DNA of 64,000 bases from Thiomargarita sp. (GCA_022729575.1 DZAL01000005.1:1-64000); one strand, 5' to 3'; counted from the stretch's first letter, positions 49,977 to 59,104 are shown. The notes: generated from the letters alone by a model not told the origin. Numbers and translations: made by a program.

Positions 49977-51866
49977 TTACTCCATCCCACTCGCATTCAT
50001 CAACCACCACGCCGATATATTTTTTTGCCAGGCGGTCTGGTCTGGTGGTTTGAATCCTGTAACGACTATAGATTCCGCCTCTTCTCCCAACTGTTCCAAC
50101 TTCGCGCCCGTGGCTTGATTAGCACTGTTGGCAAAAAACTGACTGACTAACTGGAGAGAGTCTTTCAGATGACTTTGCTGAAAACGAATGACCACGGTGG
50201 CATCACGACGCATAAATAATCGTGGTTCTAATCCCACGGCTTTGAAACTTTGTCGATTCAAAATGGGACTGGCTTTTTTAAACAAAAATTGCGTGACCGG
50301 GGTGATGTTAAAGTTTTGTGGTTCAACGATGTGTGCTTTAGCAAATTGTTGCAATTTGGTAAATAAGTCGTGTTTGACCCAGGAGTTAAGCGATTGTTCC
50401 GAGGCTTTTTCGACCACCTTCTCTCCTAGTTGTTTCTCCATTAACTGTCGGGCCGTCTTTTTTACCGCCGCTTTGGCCGCTGATTTAGCGACAGTTTTGG
50501 CACTACTGGTCAAGGCAGTGGCAGCACCAAAGGTGAAAATCGTCACCGCTAAATCTCCCATATCAGCCGTCGCAAAGGCTAAATCTCCTCCTGTCACTCG
50601 ACGACCCTGGGCGAATTTGCCAATGACACTGAGTGTGTCATAGCCAGGCACGTTGCTGAGAAGACCGCCAGACTTAGGATTTAATTCGTCGTTTAAGGCT
50701 GAATCACTGAGAGAATCGTAATATTCCAACTCACTCGGATAATTAGCCCCTGCGTTGGCTAATCCTTCATAGAGTTTTGGGGTTAAGTCGGCTGGTAAGC
50801 GGAAGAATAACTGTTGAAACAAGGGTTCACGTCCCCATTCCAATAAGGCTACTAGCGTGTTGTCATCGTCATTTAACACGGCTTCAATGAAAGCTGGATG
50901 CAAGGATTTTGGATAAGCCTCGTTCCCAAATAGCACATCCGCCGGTGAATAACCTAAGCCACTTTTTACGCCCCATTGGTTTAGCAATGCTTCGCCCTGG
51001 GGTAACGCTAATAAATCCCACAAGTGTGAGTCATTGACATAAAATTCAAACGGTTGCTGACCGTGATTGACTACGCGCATGAATTTGGGCCATAATTCTT
51101 GACGAAAGGTGTAGCGAAACGATTCCTTCTCAATCATTTGACCACGAAGGTTGGCCCCTTGTTCAAATAAGAAATTGAGGAGGGAACTTAATTGTTCCTC
51201 AGATTGACCCAGAGTGTCATTTAACACTTCGGCTAACCAACGTTCATATTCTGCGGCGCCGGGATTATTGTGTGGAAATAGAAACAAGGCTTGACTGCCA
51301 ATGAGGCCGCGTCGGGCGAGTCGGCAAATCAAGTGTTTATTCGTGTCAAGGGCTTGGGCCAGGGCAATGGCTTCGTCGCGGGCCGCATGTTGCACAAACA
51401 GGCCCGTGATAACGTTGTAACAGTCGTCATTAGTAAGAGATTTGGTCAACTGGGCAGGAGTGTCTGCCAAAACCAGAAGAGCGGCAGTTTCAGGATGTTT
51501 TTCAATCCAGGGCATCCATTGCGGATGTTTTCCTAAATTTTGTAACAAATAGCGTTGCTTTTCTAGGAGTTGTGGAGAGTTTTGTTGCAGAATTTGAAAC
51601 CAGTCGGCATTGAGTACAACAACGGTTTCAGCGGCAGTAGGAGTCCAGCCCGCTTGACTCAAGTGGGAGGTTAACTCGTTTTGGAGAGGAATAGATTCAG
51701 AAGGAGGTAAAAGTGTATTTTTTGGTTGATAGTCGTTTGTTTCTATGCTATACTGTTGTATTGTATTTTCTGCGGGATTATTACCCTCAAATATTCCCGT
51801 TTCGTTAGCGACAAAAATGACTATGGCAATAACTGCAATAATTAGAGTGAATTTTGGAGTTAGCAT
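49977..51866 (-). CDS. 629-residue exported protein, unknown
   Basis: The protein has one N-terminal membrane segment (FTLIIAVIAIVIFVA), a polar linker and a large extracytoplasmic region. That region is helical in the first two-thirds (LLEKQRYLLQNLGKHPQWMP, RDEAIALAQALDTNKHLICR). A hydrophobic Ala-rich stretch follows near 445-475 (MGDLAVTIFTFGAATALTSS, AKTVAKSAAKAAVKKTARQL). It resembles polymorphic-toxin carrier proteins with a conserved final domain (ATVVIRFQQSHLKDSLQL). No family recognised. Pieces of this gene occur at 9395, 37015, 47520, 48470 and 56370, so it is the source of a scattered fragment family. Confidence 0.65.
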   Translation of the reverse strand: MLTPKFTLIIAVIAIVIFVANETGIFEGNNPAENTIQQYSIETNDYQPKNTLLPPSESIPLQNELTSHLSQAGWTPTAAETVVVLNADWFQILQQNSPQLLEKQRYLLQNLGKHPQWMPWIEKHPETAALLVLADTPAQLTKSLTNDDCYNVITGLFVQHAARDEAIALAQALDTNKHLICRLARRGLIGSQALFLFPHNNPGAAEYERWLAEVLNDTLGQSEEQLSSLLNFLFEQGANLRGQMIEKESFRYTFRQELWPKFMRVVNHGQQPFEFYVNDSHLWDLLALPQGEALLNQWGVKSGLGYSPADVLFGNEAYPKSLHPAFIEAVLNDDDNTLVALLEWGREPLFQQLFFRLPADLTPKLYEGLANAGANYPSELEYYDSLSDSALNDELNPKSGGLLSNVPGYDTLSVIGKFAQGRRVTGGDLAFATADMGDLAVTIFTFGAATALTSSAKTVAKSAAKAAVKKTARQLMEKQLGEKVVEKASEQSLNSWVKHDLFTKLQQFAKAHIVEPQNFNITPVTQFLFKKASPILNRQSFKAVGLEPRLFMRRDATVVIRFQQSHLKDSLQLVSQFFANSANQATGAKLEQLGEEAESIVVTGFKPPDQTAWQKNISAWWLMNASGME

Positions 51867-52038
51867 AATTTTTATGGATAAGTTTAGATGCCAAAATTAA
51901 TACTTCGGACATGATATTAGGGTGAAAATGAATAGTCAAGTGGTGGGTGAAAAAAATTTGGGTCGAGGTTTAATGGGGTGAGTCATAAGATTTTGAGATA
52001 ATCTGAGTATAACGGCTTTAACAACGAGGTCACTCATT

Positions 52039-52875
52039 ATGAAATATGTTGCTTCCTTGTGCTACGGGGTGATTTTTAAAAAGGCTTTTGGTGATGTCGA
52101 AATTTTCACCCAATTTGTGAAAGATTTCACCGGGATTCAATTAGACATTGACCAAGTGGAAACCGAGAAATCCTTTGACCCACCGATTGGCAATGTCAAC
52201 TCTCGATTTGATTTGTATGCGGAGGATAAGAAAAATCGGGTGATAGTCGATATTCAACATCAGAATTTGGCCGACCATTATCACCGTTTTATGCACTATC
52301 ATTGTGCCGCGATTTTGGAGCAGGTCAGTAGTACCAAAGATTATGGTCCCGCTTTACGAGTGTTCACGATGGTGGTGCTAACTTCTGGCAATTCGCATGA
52401 GTCAGCCGTCGCCACCATCAATTTTGACCCGATTGATTTGGTGACCCAGAAGCCCTTGGGAGAAATTGAACACCGAGTGCTGTATTTAACCCCCAAACAT
52501 TGGAGTGCCGACCTGCCGGCCGCCTATCAAGAATGGTTACGGGCCATTCAGGATAGTTTAGATGAACAAGTGGAGGAGTCGGAATATCACCAGCCACAGG
52601 TGTTAAAAGTCTTTGACTTGATTCAACGAGACGGCCTGACACCCACCGACCGCGCTCGGATGAAAGATGAATATGCCTTAGAGGAATTGACACGAAAGGA
52701 GTATAAGGAGGCCCTGGCACTGGGAGAAGCACAAGGAATCGTTAAGGGAATTGCACAGGGCGAAAGAAACATGCAGTTATCGCTGGCTAAAAATTTGTTG
52801 CAACTGGGACAATTAGAGATAGCCACGATTGCACAACTCACAGGGTTAACAGTGGCGGACATCCAGTCGTTGTAA
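52039..52875 (+). CDS. PD-(D/E)XK nuclease-family transposase-like protein
   Basis: A 278-residue protein, the only plus-strand gene. It belongs to the Rpn/PDDEXK family often annotated as a transposase: NSRFDLYAEDKKNRVIVDIQ holds the D...D-x-Q form of the catalytic motif, then HYHRFMHYHCAAI and EHRVLYLTPKHW. The helical tail (AQGIVKGIAQGERNMQLSLA) is typical. A GAGG site precedes the ATG. Such genes promote recombination or act as nucleases. No terminal repeats were seen around it. Confidence 0.85.
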   Translation: MKYVASLCYGVIFKKAFGDVEIFTQFVKDFTGIQLDIDQVETEKSFDPPIGNVNSRFDLYAEDKKNRVIVDIQHQNLADHYHRFMHYHCAAILEQVSSTKDYGPALRVFTMVVLTSGNSHESAVATINFDPIDLVTQKPLGEIEHRVLYLTPKHWSADLPAAYQEWLRAIQDSLDEQVEESEYHQPQVLKVFDLIQRDGLTPTDRARMKDEYALEELTRKEYKEALALGEAQGIVKGIAQGERNMQLSLAKNLLQLGQLEIATIAQLTGLTVADIQSL

Positions 52876-52888
52876 ACACCTGGCATAA

Positions 52889-52993
52889 GTAGGGTGCGTC
52901 CCACGCACCATTCTCAACGAGGCCCGCTTCGCTATTTTTGAGGAACTTGACCAGCGTTTGAGAATGGTGCGTAGGACGCATCCTACCTGGCTG
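52889..52993. repeat. R1 dispersed repeat
   Basis: R1 copy between the two convergent genes (TAGGGTGCGTCCCACGCACC; GGTGCGTAGGACGCATCCTA). Confidence 0.85.
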
Positions 52994-53011
52994 GTATAAG
53001 CGAATTTATAA

Positions 53012-53455
53012 TTACGCAATCACCTGGCCCGTTTCTAAAAACTTGGTTGCAACCGAGGCAAAACTTTCCATGATTTGCCGATGAGCCGGCGTTTGCATTT
53101 TGGCAATTTCATGAGCCATAGGTTCAGGTAAGATAAAGATTAATAAGTAGTTACCTTGCTCATCCTCCACATAAACTAAAACTCTATCACTCGTTTTCCG
53201 GCCTCGTCGTTGCCATTGCTTATTCCAGACCTCAAGTTGTTCTAGGGTACTTAAAGGTGGGAGATGGACGTGTCTCAAGCGATATGATTTGCCGTCTATT
53301 TTAGGTATTGTATAGGCACTATCTTTACCAAACAGATAACTTCCATATTCATCTCGGCTTTCTTTCCACTGCTGGAAACTTTCCAAGAGAATCTGCTCGT
53401 CCAAGTTATCTGCTTGTAGAGCCGCCTTTAAGGCTTTGGTTATGTTAACGGTCAT
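53012..53455 (-). CDS. YafO-like toxin
   Basis: A 147-residue protein resembling E. coli YafO, a ribosome-dependent mRNA interferase. It has SYLFGKDSAYTIPKIDGKSY, RLRHVHLPP, SDRVLVYVEDEQGNYLLIFI and LPEPMAHEIAKMQTPAHRQI. It is longer than YafO by about 15 residues at the C-terminus. The operon order antitoxin-toxin matches yafNO. Intact, unlike its copy at 30025. Confidence 0.8.
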   Translation of the reverse strand: MTVNITKALKAALQADNLDEQILLESFQQWKESRDEYGSYLFGKDSAYTIPKIDGKSYRLRHVHLPPLSTLEQLEVWNKQWQRRGRKTSDRVLVYVEDEQGNYLLIFILPEPMAHEIAKMQTPAHRQIMESFASVATKFLETGQVIA

Positions 53456-53488
53456 TGCGGAGAAAAACAGAAGTGAGAGACACGCCGA

Positions 53489-53707
53489 TTATTTATCTTG
53501 GGTTATTCCCGTAAAGTGTTTAAGCACCGTGGCTTCGGTAAATTGTTCACTACGGTGAAGTTCCGCAAAAAACTGGAGTATTTCAGGACTTTCTCCGGAA
53601 AGATTAGATAATGCCATTTCATCCACGTAAGTAAGATGATGGTCTGTAATATTCTGGGACGGACGTGTTAATAACTTTGGGGTAGTGGCAGTTGGCACGA
53701 TTAACAT
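53489..53707 (-). CDS. YafN-like antitoxin
   Basis: A 72-residue protein from the ATG at 53707 (AGAGGTACACC site): VPTATTPKLLTRPSQNIT, LSGESPEILQFFAELHRSEQ. It is homologous to the 30505 and 27351 genes, 33 bases ahead of the toxin. The fold is unclear; the role comes from context. Confidence 0.65.
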   Translation of the reverse strand: MLIVPTATTPKLLTRPSQNITDHHLTYVDEMALSNLSGESPEILQFFAELHRSEQFTEATVLKHFTGITQDK

Positions 53708-53806
53708 GGTGTACCTCTGAATTTTCAAATATTTGGTGGTTTCAATCTTCAATCTATTTTAAATCCAATTTGCCTATGTTAGCAAAGTTCTCGATGGTGA
53801 GTCAAG

Positions 53807-53893
53807 TAGAGTGGGCAATAGGTTTATCGTTGCCCACCACCTTGAGAATTTGGATCAGTTAGGTGGGTAGATAAACACTTGCACACCCTACAC
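53807..53893. repeat. R3 dispersed repeat
   Basis: R3 copy of the sub-type with ACCTTGAGAATTTGGATCA, close to the end of the HEPN gene. Confidence 0.8.
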
Positions 53894-53896
53894 TTA

Positions 53897-54994
53897 CTAT
53901 TTTCCTGAAGAGGAATGTTGGTTTTTCAGTGGCTTTTTAGGAATGAGAAAAAACGTTTGATTCTCTTTCGCCTTGAATGATATTCGCATAGCAATATCTC
54001 TGGATATGTCACTGGCAGTTATTTCTGGATGACTGACTTCATTTTCTTGAATCTCCTCAATTTCTCCTGCTAGATAAGGAAGAAATTCATTAGCCGTTTG
54101 GGCAACCAGCAAGTCTCCTACTTTAACTTGGATATTCTTGATTGAGATACCAACAACCTTAAGCTGTGGATAAACTTTAATGGGCTTTCCCAGTTCAATA
54201 CCGCCTTGATACTTCACTACATAGCCTAATTCTTCACTATAAACCACTTCGTACAAAGCCTTACCATATTCTTCAAACCAAGAGAGATAATTTAATAACT
54301 CGTCTCTCGAAAGGAGGTCAGAAGATACGCCACCATGTGCCACTTGGTTTCTGCGGGTCACTAACTCATTAAGAATAGACCAGGCGGCTCCTACTTTTAA
54401 GGGAAGCTGTTCATTTTGCAAACATTTGACGAAATCAGGACATTCTAACATTCTGTTTGGAATCTTCTCTACTCCAACGCGATTGAATAATTTTTCAACT
54501 TCGTTATGCCGAAGATTAGCTAAGTGATAACTGTATGCCTCCTTATTAACCTGATAATTGCGTGTCACAGTAATACAAGAATGGAGATTGGTGATGATTT
54601 GTGCTTCGGTAACAATATCTTGATACTTTGGCATCTTCTCAAGATTTTTAAGCAGTTCAATTGACAACTCTATATGGTTTTTAGTGATAGACTTTGGCAA
54701 TTCATCATAGTTAGGAACTATCTTATTGAGATCGCTTATATAAAATTCGATTAAGGTCTCAACAAATTGTTCAAAACAACCATACAGGGAGACAATCACA
54801 CTGTTGTATTCAAAGCGACTTTTGTTGAGGCGATGTTGTAAGGTATGTTGTTGGTATTTCAACAAAGGTTCACAACCGGCAAGTTCTGCGGTCCCCACTT
54901 CTAAGAGTTTCGAGGCCAGCTTAATTCCTTCCAGGTAATACCGCAACTCAGCCAGCCGTTCTTGAAAAGTTTCTAAACACGACTTTATCATCAT
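53897..54994 (-). CDS. MAE_28990-like HEPN nuclease
   Basis: A 365-residue protein. The HEPN RNase motif R-x4-H is seen as RRNQVAHGG (R215, H220), with a long helical N-terminal half (SRFEYNSVIVSLYGCFEQFV) as in the MAE_28990/MAE_18760 HEPN families. A C-terminal beta-rich part (VVGISIKNIQVKVGDLLVAQ) is likely a sensor or partner-binding domain. It overlaps the DUF262 gene by four bases, so the two are co-translated. HEPN proteins of this kind are predicted RNA cleavers in anti-phage loci. Confidence 0.85.
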   Translation of the reverse strand: MMIKSCLETFQERLAELRYYLEGIKLASKLLEVGTAELAGCEPLLKYQQHTLQHRLNKSRFEYNSVIVSLYGCFEQFVETLIEFYISDLNKIVPNYDELPKSITKNHIELSIELLKNLEKMPKYQDIVTEAQIITNLHSCITVTRNYQVNKEAYSYHLANLRHNEVEKLFNRVGVEKIPNRMLECPDFVKCLQNEQLPLKVGAAWSILNELVTRRNQVAHGGVSSDLLSRDELLNYLSWFEEYGKALYEVVYSEELGYVVKYQGGIELGKPIKVYPQLKVVGISIKNIQVKVGDLLVAQTANEFLPYLAGEIEEIQENEVSHPEITASDISRDIAMRISFKAKENQTFFLIPKKPLKNQHSSSGK

Positions 54995-56211
54995 TGTTTA
55001 CTACCTATAATGTCGGTTACCAACTTCTCAAAAAGTGCGTTCATAGCCTGCATATCTTCCGCAGTACGACGTTTTTTCCACTGCAATATTTCCTGATTCT
55101 CCGCATCCTTATAAAGTTTTTCAAGACCGGCTTTAAATTGTCGCCGGTGTTGACGAATCTCCTTGGCTTTCCCCAGGTGTTGACTAAACACATACATCAG
55201 CGGGTCATACACCGCCTTGGCAGGGTGGTGGTGCCACACCCACTTGCCATTCTTAGTCTGGCGTCGTGGATGAAATGCCTTCTCTCCAAAAGTCTGATAG
55301 ACCAATTCTATCGTTTGCTTAAACAACCCCTCGAATTGCTTCAATACTTCTGGCGGCAAGCGATTACCATGATTGAGAAAATCATCCAGATAGTCTTTTA
55401 AAGAGTTCCAAGGATGATTTAGTCTTTGTCGGTAAGCAAAAAAACGCAATACCAACTCCACGTCTTCCATTCTCTGATAAAGCTTGTTTTTCTGCAACCG
55501 CGGCCTTTTCTTTGGTGGATGCTTAGTTTCATCCTCTGTAGGTTCTGGAATGTGCCACAGGCGACATAAATAGCGGTTACGAGACAATTGATGACACAGT
55601 TGGTTTAATGGACCGTTATAAAGGGCATGACGGCTTTCCTGAGGAGTTAACTCCACACCACCACTATTAATTCTTTTAAAAACTAAACGCTTTAGTTTTT
55701 TGGCTTCTGCTTCATTTTTACTGGTTTCGTACAGCAAAATGATAGATGACAGATAACGCCGGTCAATACCGTATTTTATTTGTTCGGGAAGTTCAGAATA
55801 TTGGCAACCATTGAGTTCCGGCCACTCTTGCAAACCTTCCAATTTTAGCTGATTGGTGTAAAAATCGTAAATAGCCGTCAAGCGTTGCAGACCATCCATC
55901 ACTTCATAGTGTGCATAACTGTCTTCATAAAGAAAGATGGGTGGAATGGGCACATTCATAATAAACGACTCAATCAACTGTGATTTCTTCTTATTATACC
56001 ACCGGTGCCGTCTCTGAAATTCAGGATTCAAATTATACTGGCCACTTTTAATCATTCCTTCAATCGACGGCAGCGGATAGCGGGCTTGTTCAGTCACGAT
56101 TCTGACTTCACCTTTGCGATATTTACGGTTGATCTCATCGTCAGATGATAATCTTGGGTCTTTCTCATGATTATCATGAAACTTAATTTTTTCGTTGGGA
56201 AACAATTTCAT
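54991..56211 (-). CDS. DUF262 (ParB/Srx-like) protein
   Basis: A 406-residue DUF262 protein, the family that includes GmrS of GmrSD and SspE. It has LNPEFQRRHRWYNKKKSQLI (61-80), VPIPPIFLYED, the nucleotide-sensing motif YEVMDGLQRLTA (DGLQR, 106-110) and LVFKRINSGGVELTPQESRH. No DUF1524/HNH domain follows, so cleavage is probably left to the HEPN partner. The ribosome site is weak (AAAAGGATAAT). DUF262 domains bind or hydrolyse nucleotides and sense modified DNA in characterised systems. Confidence 0.88.
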   Translation of the reverse strand: MKLFPNEKIKFHDNHEKDPRLSSDDEINRKYRKGEVRIVTEQARYPLPSIEGMIKSGQYNLNPEFQRRHRWYNKKKSQLIESFIMNVPIPPIFLYEDSYAHYEVMDGLQRLTAIYDFYTNQLKLEGLQEWPELNGCQYSELPEQIKYGIDRRYLSSIILLYETSKNEAEAKKLKRLVFKRINSGGVELTPQESRHALYNGPLNQLCHQLSRNRYLCRLWHIPEPTEDETKHPPKKRPRLQKNKLYQRMEDVELVLRFFAYRQRLNHPWNSLKDYLDDFLNHGNRLPPEVLKQFEGLFKQTIELVYQTFGEKAFHPRRQTKNGKWVWHHHPAKAVYDPLMYVFSQHLGKAKEIRQHRRQFKAGLEKLYKDAENQEILQWKKRRTAEDMQAMNALFEKLVTDIIGSKQ

Positions 56212-56369
56212 ATATTATCCTTTTGAACATCAATATAAGTGAGTGAATATTAGGCGTAACGCAAGACACACCATGGAACATTTGCATTACAGTCATGTAG
56301 TCGTGTAGGTTGGACTGAACGTAGCGAACTTCAACCTACACCAGTTCTGTTCCGCCTTACTCCAAACCC

Positions 56370-56540
56370 AGCGGATATTTTCCCAAGTTTTGTAGTAAAT
56401 AACGTTGCTTTTCTGCTACAAAAATGACAACATTGTTAACTGGTTAATAAGTTCAGAAGGCCAGGACGGACACTTTTAATTATTATATTAGGGTTAAAAT
56501 GAGTAGTCAAGTAGAAAGTGAAAAATTTTTTATAGCCTCT
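56370..56540 (-). pseudogene. Deleted remnant of the 629-residue gene
   Basis: Matches two short parts of the 49977 gene (TTGTAGTAAATAACGTTGCT; ACAAAAATGAC) joined by deletion. The upstream region common to all copies follows (GAGTAGTCAAGTAGAAAGTG). An R2 half (56296-56345) precedes it. Nothing else lies in 56212-56612. Confidence 0.7.
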
Positions 56541-56615
56541 CAATTCCGCCCGCTTCGCCAGTTCTGTGGAACTTGACCAGCGTTTGAGAAAGGTGGATGC
56601 CCCCTACGCTAGCTA
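56536..56615. repeat. R1 partial repeat
   Basis: The right part of R1 (CTCAATTCCGCCCGCTTCGC; GCGTTTGAGAAAGGTGGATG) abutting the next gene. Confidence 0.7.
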
Positions 56616-56999
56616 AAGGATTCTTATCTGAGAACAATTTCTCAAAGGTTCATCCATCGTTATTAAAGTCATCTCATATTCCCAGGCCGTGGCCGCAATA
56701 AAACGGTCGGCCGGGTCTTGATGAGGTAACTCAATGACACGGTTTTTCAAAGCAATCAGATGAGACAGTGGCACTTCTTGTACAGGACTTCGTTGTAGTG
56801 CTTCGGTTATCCATTCGGAGGCCGAAGGGTTCAGTTGAATCTTTCGCTTCTCGGACAAAATCAACGTCTCCCATATCGTTATCGGTGATATAAAGAGTTC
56901 ATGGTGAAGATTTTGGAAAACTTCAAGGATTCGCCGTGGAAGTTTCTGGGGTTCTAATAAACTCCATAGCCAAATATGAGTATCTAGCAGATATTTCAT
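56613..56999 (-). CDS. PIN-domain toxin (VapC-like)
   Basis: A 128-residue PIN toxin from the ATG at 56999: YLLDTHIWLWSLLEPQKLP, SPITIWETLILSEKRK, DPADRFIAATAWEY and LITMDEPLRN. It has all four acidic sites of the PhoH-linked/Phd-type VapC subgroup. Four-base overlap with the antitoxin. Intact, though its last residues abut an R1 repeat. Confidence 0.9.
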   Translation of the reverse strand: MKYLLDTHIWLWSLLEPQKLPRRILEVFQNLHHELFISPITIWETLILSEKRKIQLNPSASEWITEALQRSPVQEVPLSHLIALKNRVIELPHQDPADRFIAATAWEYEMTLITMDEPLRNCSQIRIL

Positions 57000-57238
57000 T
57001 TGGTCAACACCTCCCATCTCAGGTCATCTTCTTCGAGTGGCGAAACAATGTCACCCAGAATTGTTCCGGTCTTAGACATACATCCTAACCACTCAGGACG
57101 TTCTAAGGAGGAGAGAGGGGTCATTTTGACGGTCCATTGACCAGGCTGGTTTATCAAAATAGATTGATTAGAGTGGCTTAACGATTCCAGAATGGTAGCA
57201 CAGTTGGTTTGAAATTCCGAAAAGGGGATGATTTGCAT
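56996..57238 (-). CDS. Phd/YefM-type antitoxin
   Basis: An 80-residue protein with the Phd/YefM N-terminal fold (IPFSEFQTNCATILESLSHS, NQSILINQPGQWTVKMTPLS) and an acidic C-terminal tail (GDIVSPLEEDDLRWEVL). AGGAGACCTC precedes the ATG. Confidence 0.85.
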   Translation of the reverse strand: MQIIPFSEFQTNCATILESLSHSNQSILINQPGQWTVKMTPLSSLERPEWLGCMSKTGTILGDIVSPLEEDDLRWEVLTK

Positions 57239-57324
57239 TAGAGGTCTCCTAAAGGTTTTAGTAAATTTCAGAAGAGGTTTGGAAATAGTTAATAATTGGT
57301 AGAACGGTTTAAGTCAGTCGGTGT

Positions 57325-57530
57325 CGGGTGGACAACCGGTTTATCGTTGCCCCTACCCCCACTAAATAGTCTAGCACCACGCTACTCAGCGGTCAAGTGT
57401 TTCAGATTAATGAATGGAATTAGGTAGGCTGCGTCCCCCGCACCTTTCTCAATTCCGCCCGCTTCACCAAGTTTGGGGAATTTAACCGGCGTTTGAGAAA
57501 GGTGCGTGGGACGCACCCTATGCCCGCTAT
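57325..57530. repeat. R3 half and R1 repeat
   Basis: An R3 left half (57325-57358) and an R1 copy (57423-57530). Between them, TCTAGCACCACGCTACTCAG and TGTTTCAGATTAATGAATGG repeat bases 38340-38390. Confidence 0.8.
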
Positions 57531-57533
57531 CTA

Positions 57534-57645
57534 TAGTAATATCCTTATCCAGTTGTCCCATAATGAGTTTGGCCAGCCAGCAGGGATAACACCCCTCGAA
57601 GGGGTGTTATCCCTCGAAAAGTACAACAGTAGGTGAGTATTACTA
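57534..57645. mobile_element. 112-bp TA-flanked MITE, copy 2
   Basis: Same length, termini (TAGTAATATCC ... GTATTACTA) and internal GGGATAACACC/GGTGTTATCCC hairpin as 16240-16351, with flanking TA on both sides. It sits at the very 3-prime end of a vapC gene. Confidence 0.85.
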
Positions 57646-58091
57646 TAACACTCCAATTCTCAGTACATAACCTCGTATTAAGTCGTTGCAAATCGGCAAA
57701 CCACCGGTCGGCACTGACGAGGACCGCCGGCGTGGCGATAGCATTAGCGGCCAGCATCAAGTCAATGGTATGTTTTTTGAGATTTTCGGATTTCATACCA
57801 CGTACCGTTTGCAAATGGTTCTTCAACTCTCCAAATATTTCGGCCCCCCGTTTCAGATAGGGGCAAGAGTGCAAGGTCTTGACGTATAGCGGTAATTTGT
57901 TCACGGATTCGCGGTTTCAGAGTCGTCGGGGCCTTGGCGAAACGATATTCAAACTCGTATACCGTTAAGATGGAAACATATACCTCGTCCGTGTCTGACA
58001 ATGGTTCTAAGCGGGATACGATAGCATGAGATGCCACGGTGGCATCCTCGTATAAATCTGAGACCGTGTTTGAATCTAATAGATACTTCAT
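57646..58091 (-). pseudogene. vapC with G-tract frameshift and MITE
   Basis: From the ATG at 58091: KYLLDSNTVSDLYEDATVAS, ILTVYEFEYRFAKAP, LALLPLSETG. The frame then slips at a run of six G (about 57846-57851). Five G would restore AEIFGELKNHLQTVRGMKSE, TIDLMLAANAIATPAVLVSA and RLNTRLCTENW, the normal VapC C-terminus. The MITE follows TENWSV. The shifted product loses the D-x-x-L-A-A region and is inactive. Confidence 0.85.
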
Positions 58092-58093
58092 GT

Positions 58094-58354
58094 TTACTCT
58101 GGTCCGAACTGAAAATTTTCCCGAAATTCCTGACCGTCCTGTTTAGCTTGCCCGGCGTATTCGCCTAGCGAGATAGGATGGTCGCGGAGACGACACGCTA
58201 GTTTGCGCCAACGGGAGAGAGGTACTGGCGTGGCGACTGGTTTTTGCCGCTGTATGGCAGTAGCAATGGCTTCCCGCGCAAAGGTTTCTGGGTCAGGGGA
58301 TTGTTGTAACAATTGCCCAATTAAGTCATCTGGAAGTGTCAAAGTGATTTGCAT
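58094..58354 (-). CDS. Antitoxin of the frameshifted vapC
   Basis: An 86-residue protein. A ribbon-helix-helix-like start (QITLTLPDDLIGQLLQQSPD, PETFAREAIATAIQ) is followed by a C-terminal tail (WRKLACRLRDHPISLGEYAG) that should bind the toxin. It ends two bases before the toxin ATG. Confidence 0.8.
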   Translation of the reverse strand: MQITLTLPDDLIGQLLQQSPDPETFAREAIATAIQRQKPVATPVPLSRWRKLACRLRDHPISLGEYAGQAKQDGQEFRENFQFGPE

Positions 58355-58488
58355 AGTTCCTCCCTGGTGAATTGGATTATGCCGGCGGCCTTGCCGCGGG
58401 CAAGGAGAATTTTAGGTATTTTGAATAAAGTGCATTAGCGAGAATGTTGTAATCTACTCTTTGGAAAGTGTCAAGTCAAGTAGTCAAG

Positions 58489-58573
58489 TGGGGTGGACAA
58501 CAGGTTTATCGTTGCCCACCATCTTGAGAATTTGGGTCAGCAGATAAACATTTGCCCACTCTACACTTACTAA
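58489..58573. repeat. R3 dispersed repeat
   Basis: R3 copy of the ACCATCTTGAGAATTTGGGT sub-type. Confidence 0.8.
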
Positions 58574-58595
58574 ATGAGTGTTAGGGTGTTATTCG

Positions 58596-58690
58596 TAGGG
58601 TGCGTCCCACACACATTTCTCAATTCCGCCCACTTCGCCAGTTCTGGAGAAGTTGACCGGCGTTTGAGAATGGTGCGTAGGACGGCCCCC
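58596..58690. repeat. R1 repeat cutting a DUF3368 toxin gene
   Basis: R1 copy. Its right edge (GGTGCGTAGGACGGCCCCC) meets the toxin frame after DAGPLIHLAEIDGL, leaving about 16 codons. Confidence 0.8.
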
Positions 58691-58742
58691 TTAATCCATC
58701 AATCTCAGCTAGATGAATCAACGGGCCTGCATCAATCACGGC
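58691..58742 (-). pseudogene. DUF3368 toxin stub
   Basis: GTG start, then IDAGPLIHLAEIDGL, which matches the 28819-29110 toxin; the rest was lost at the R1 repeat. Confidence 0.75.
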
Positions 58743-58744
58743 GA

Positions 58745-58993
58745 TTAGTTTTCCAAGGCCCATTTTAAATCTTCCTGCATGGCTTCTTGTTGACGTTCAG
58801 CTAATTCTACCCAATCCATGCCAACCAGTTCAATGGTTTCTTGGCGTGACAGCGTTTGGTGAAGGTAGCGACTCAGTATATGTTCGCGCCAGAGGGTACG
58901 AATGCCGGTTTGAAATGCGAGGGTCATTACTTCGGCTTCGGGCCGGTGAGTTTCGCGGACGAGTGTTTCTAAGTAAGAGATGGTGCTTTCCAT
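58745..58993 (-). CDS. Orphan antitoxin of DUF3368 toxin
   Basis: An 82-residue protein, nearly identical to the 29131 antitoxin (YLETLVRETHRPEAEVMTLA, LSRQETIELVGMDWVELAER), with the longer end KWALEN. Its toxin is a stub, so it is an orphan or decoy. Confidence 0.75.
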   Translation of the reverse strand: MESTISYLETLVRETHRPEAEVMTLAFQTGIRTLWREHILSRYLHQTLSRQETIELVGMDWVELAERQQEAMQEDLKWALEN

Positions 58994-59104
58994 AACGATG
59001 ATTCAGTTTAATGAATAGAGTGACGATATTTTGGAAGATTATGAATCATAATTTAAATCGTGTAGGGTAAACCACGATAAATTGCGTGGTCCACTCTACC
59101 TGGC

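Noticed and set aside
52418-52904. Minus-strand ORFs opposite the PD-(D/E)XK gene
   Set aside because: Shadows of the plus-strand gene, which has clear catalytic motifs.
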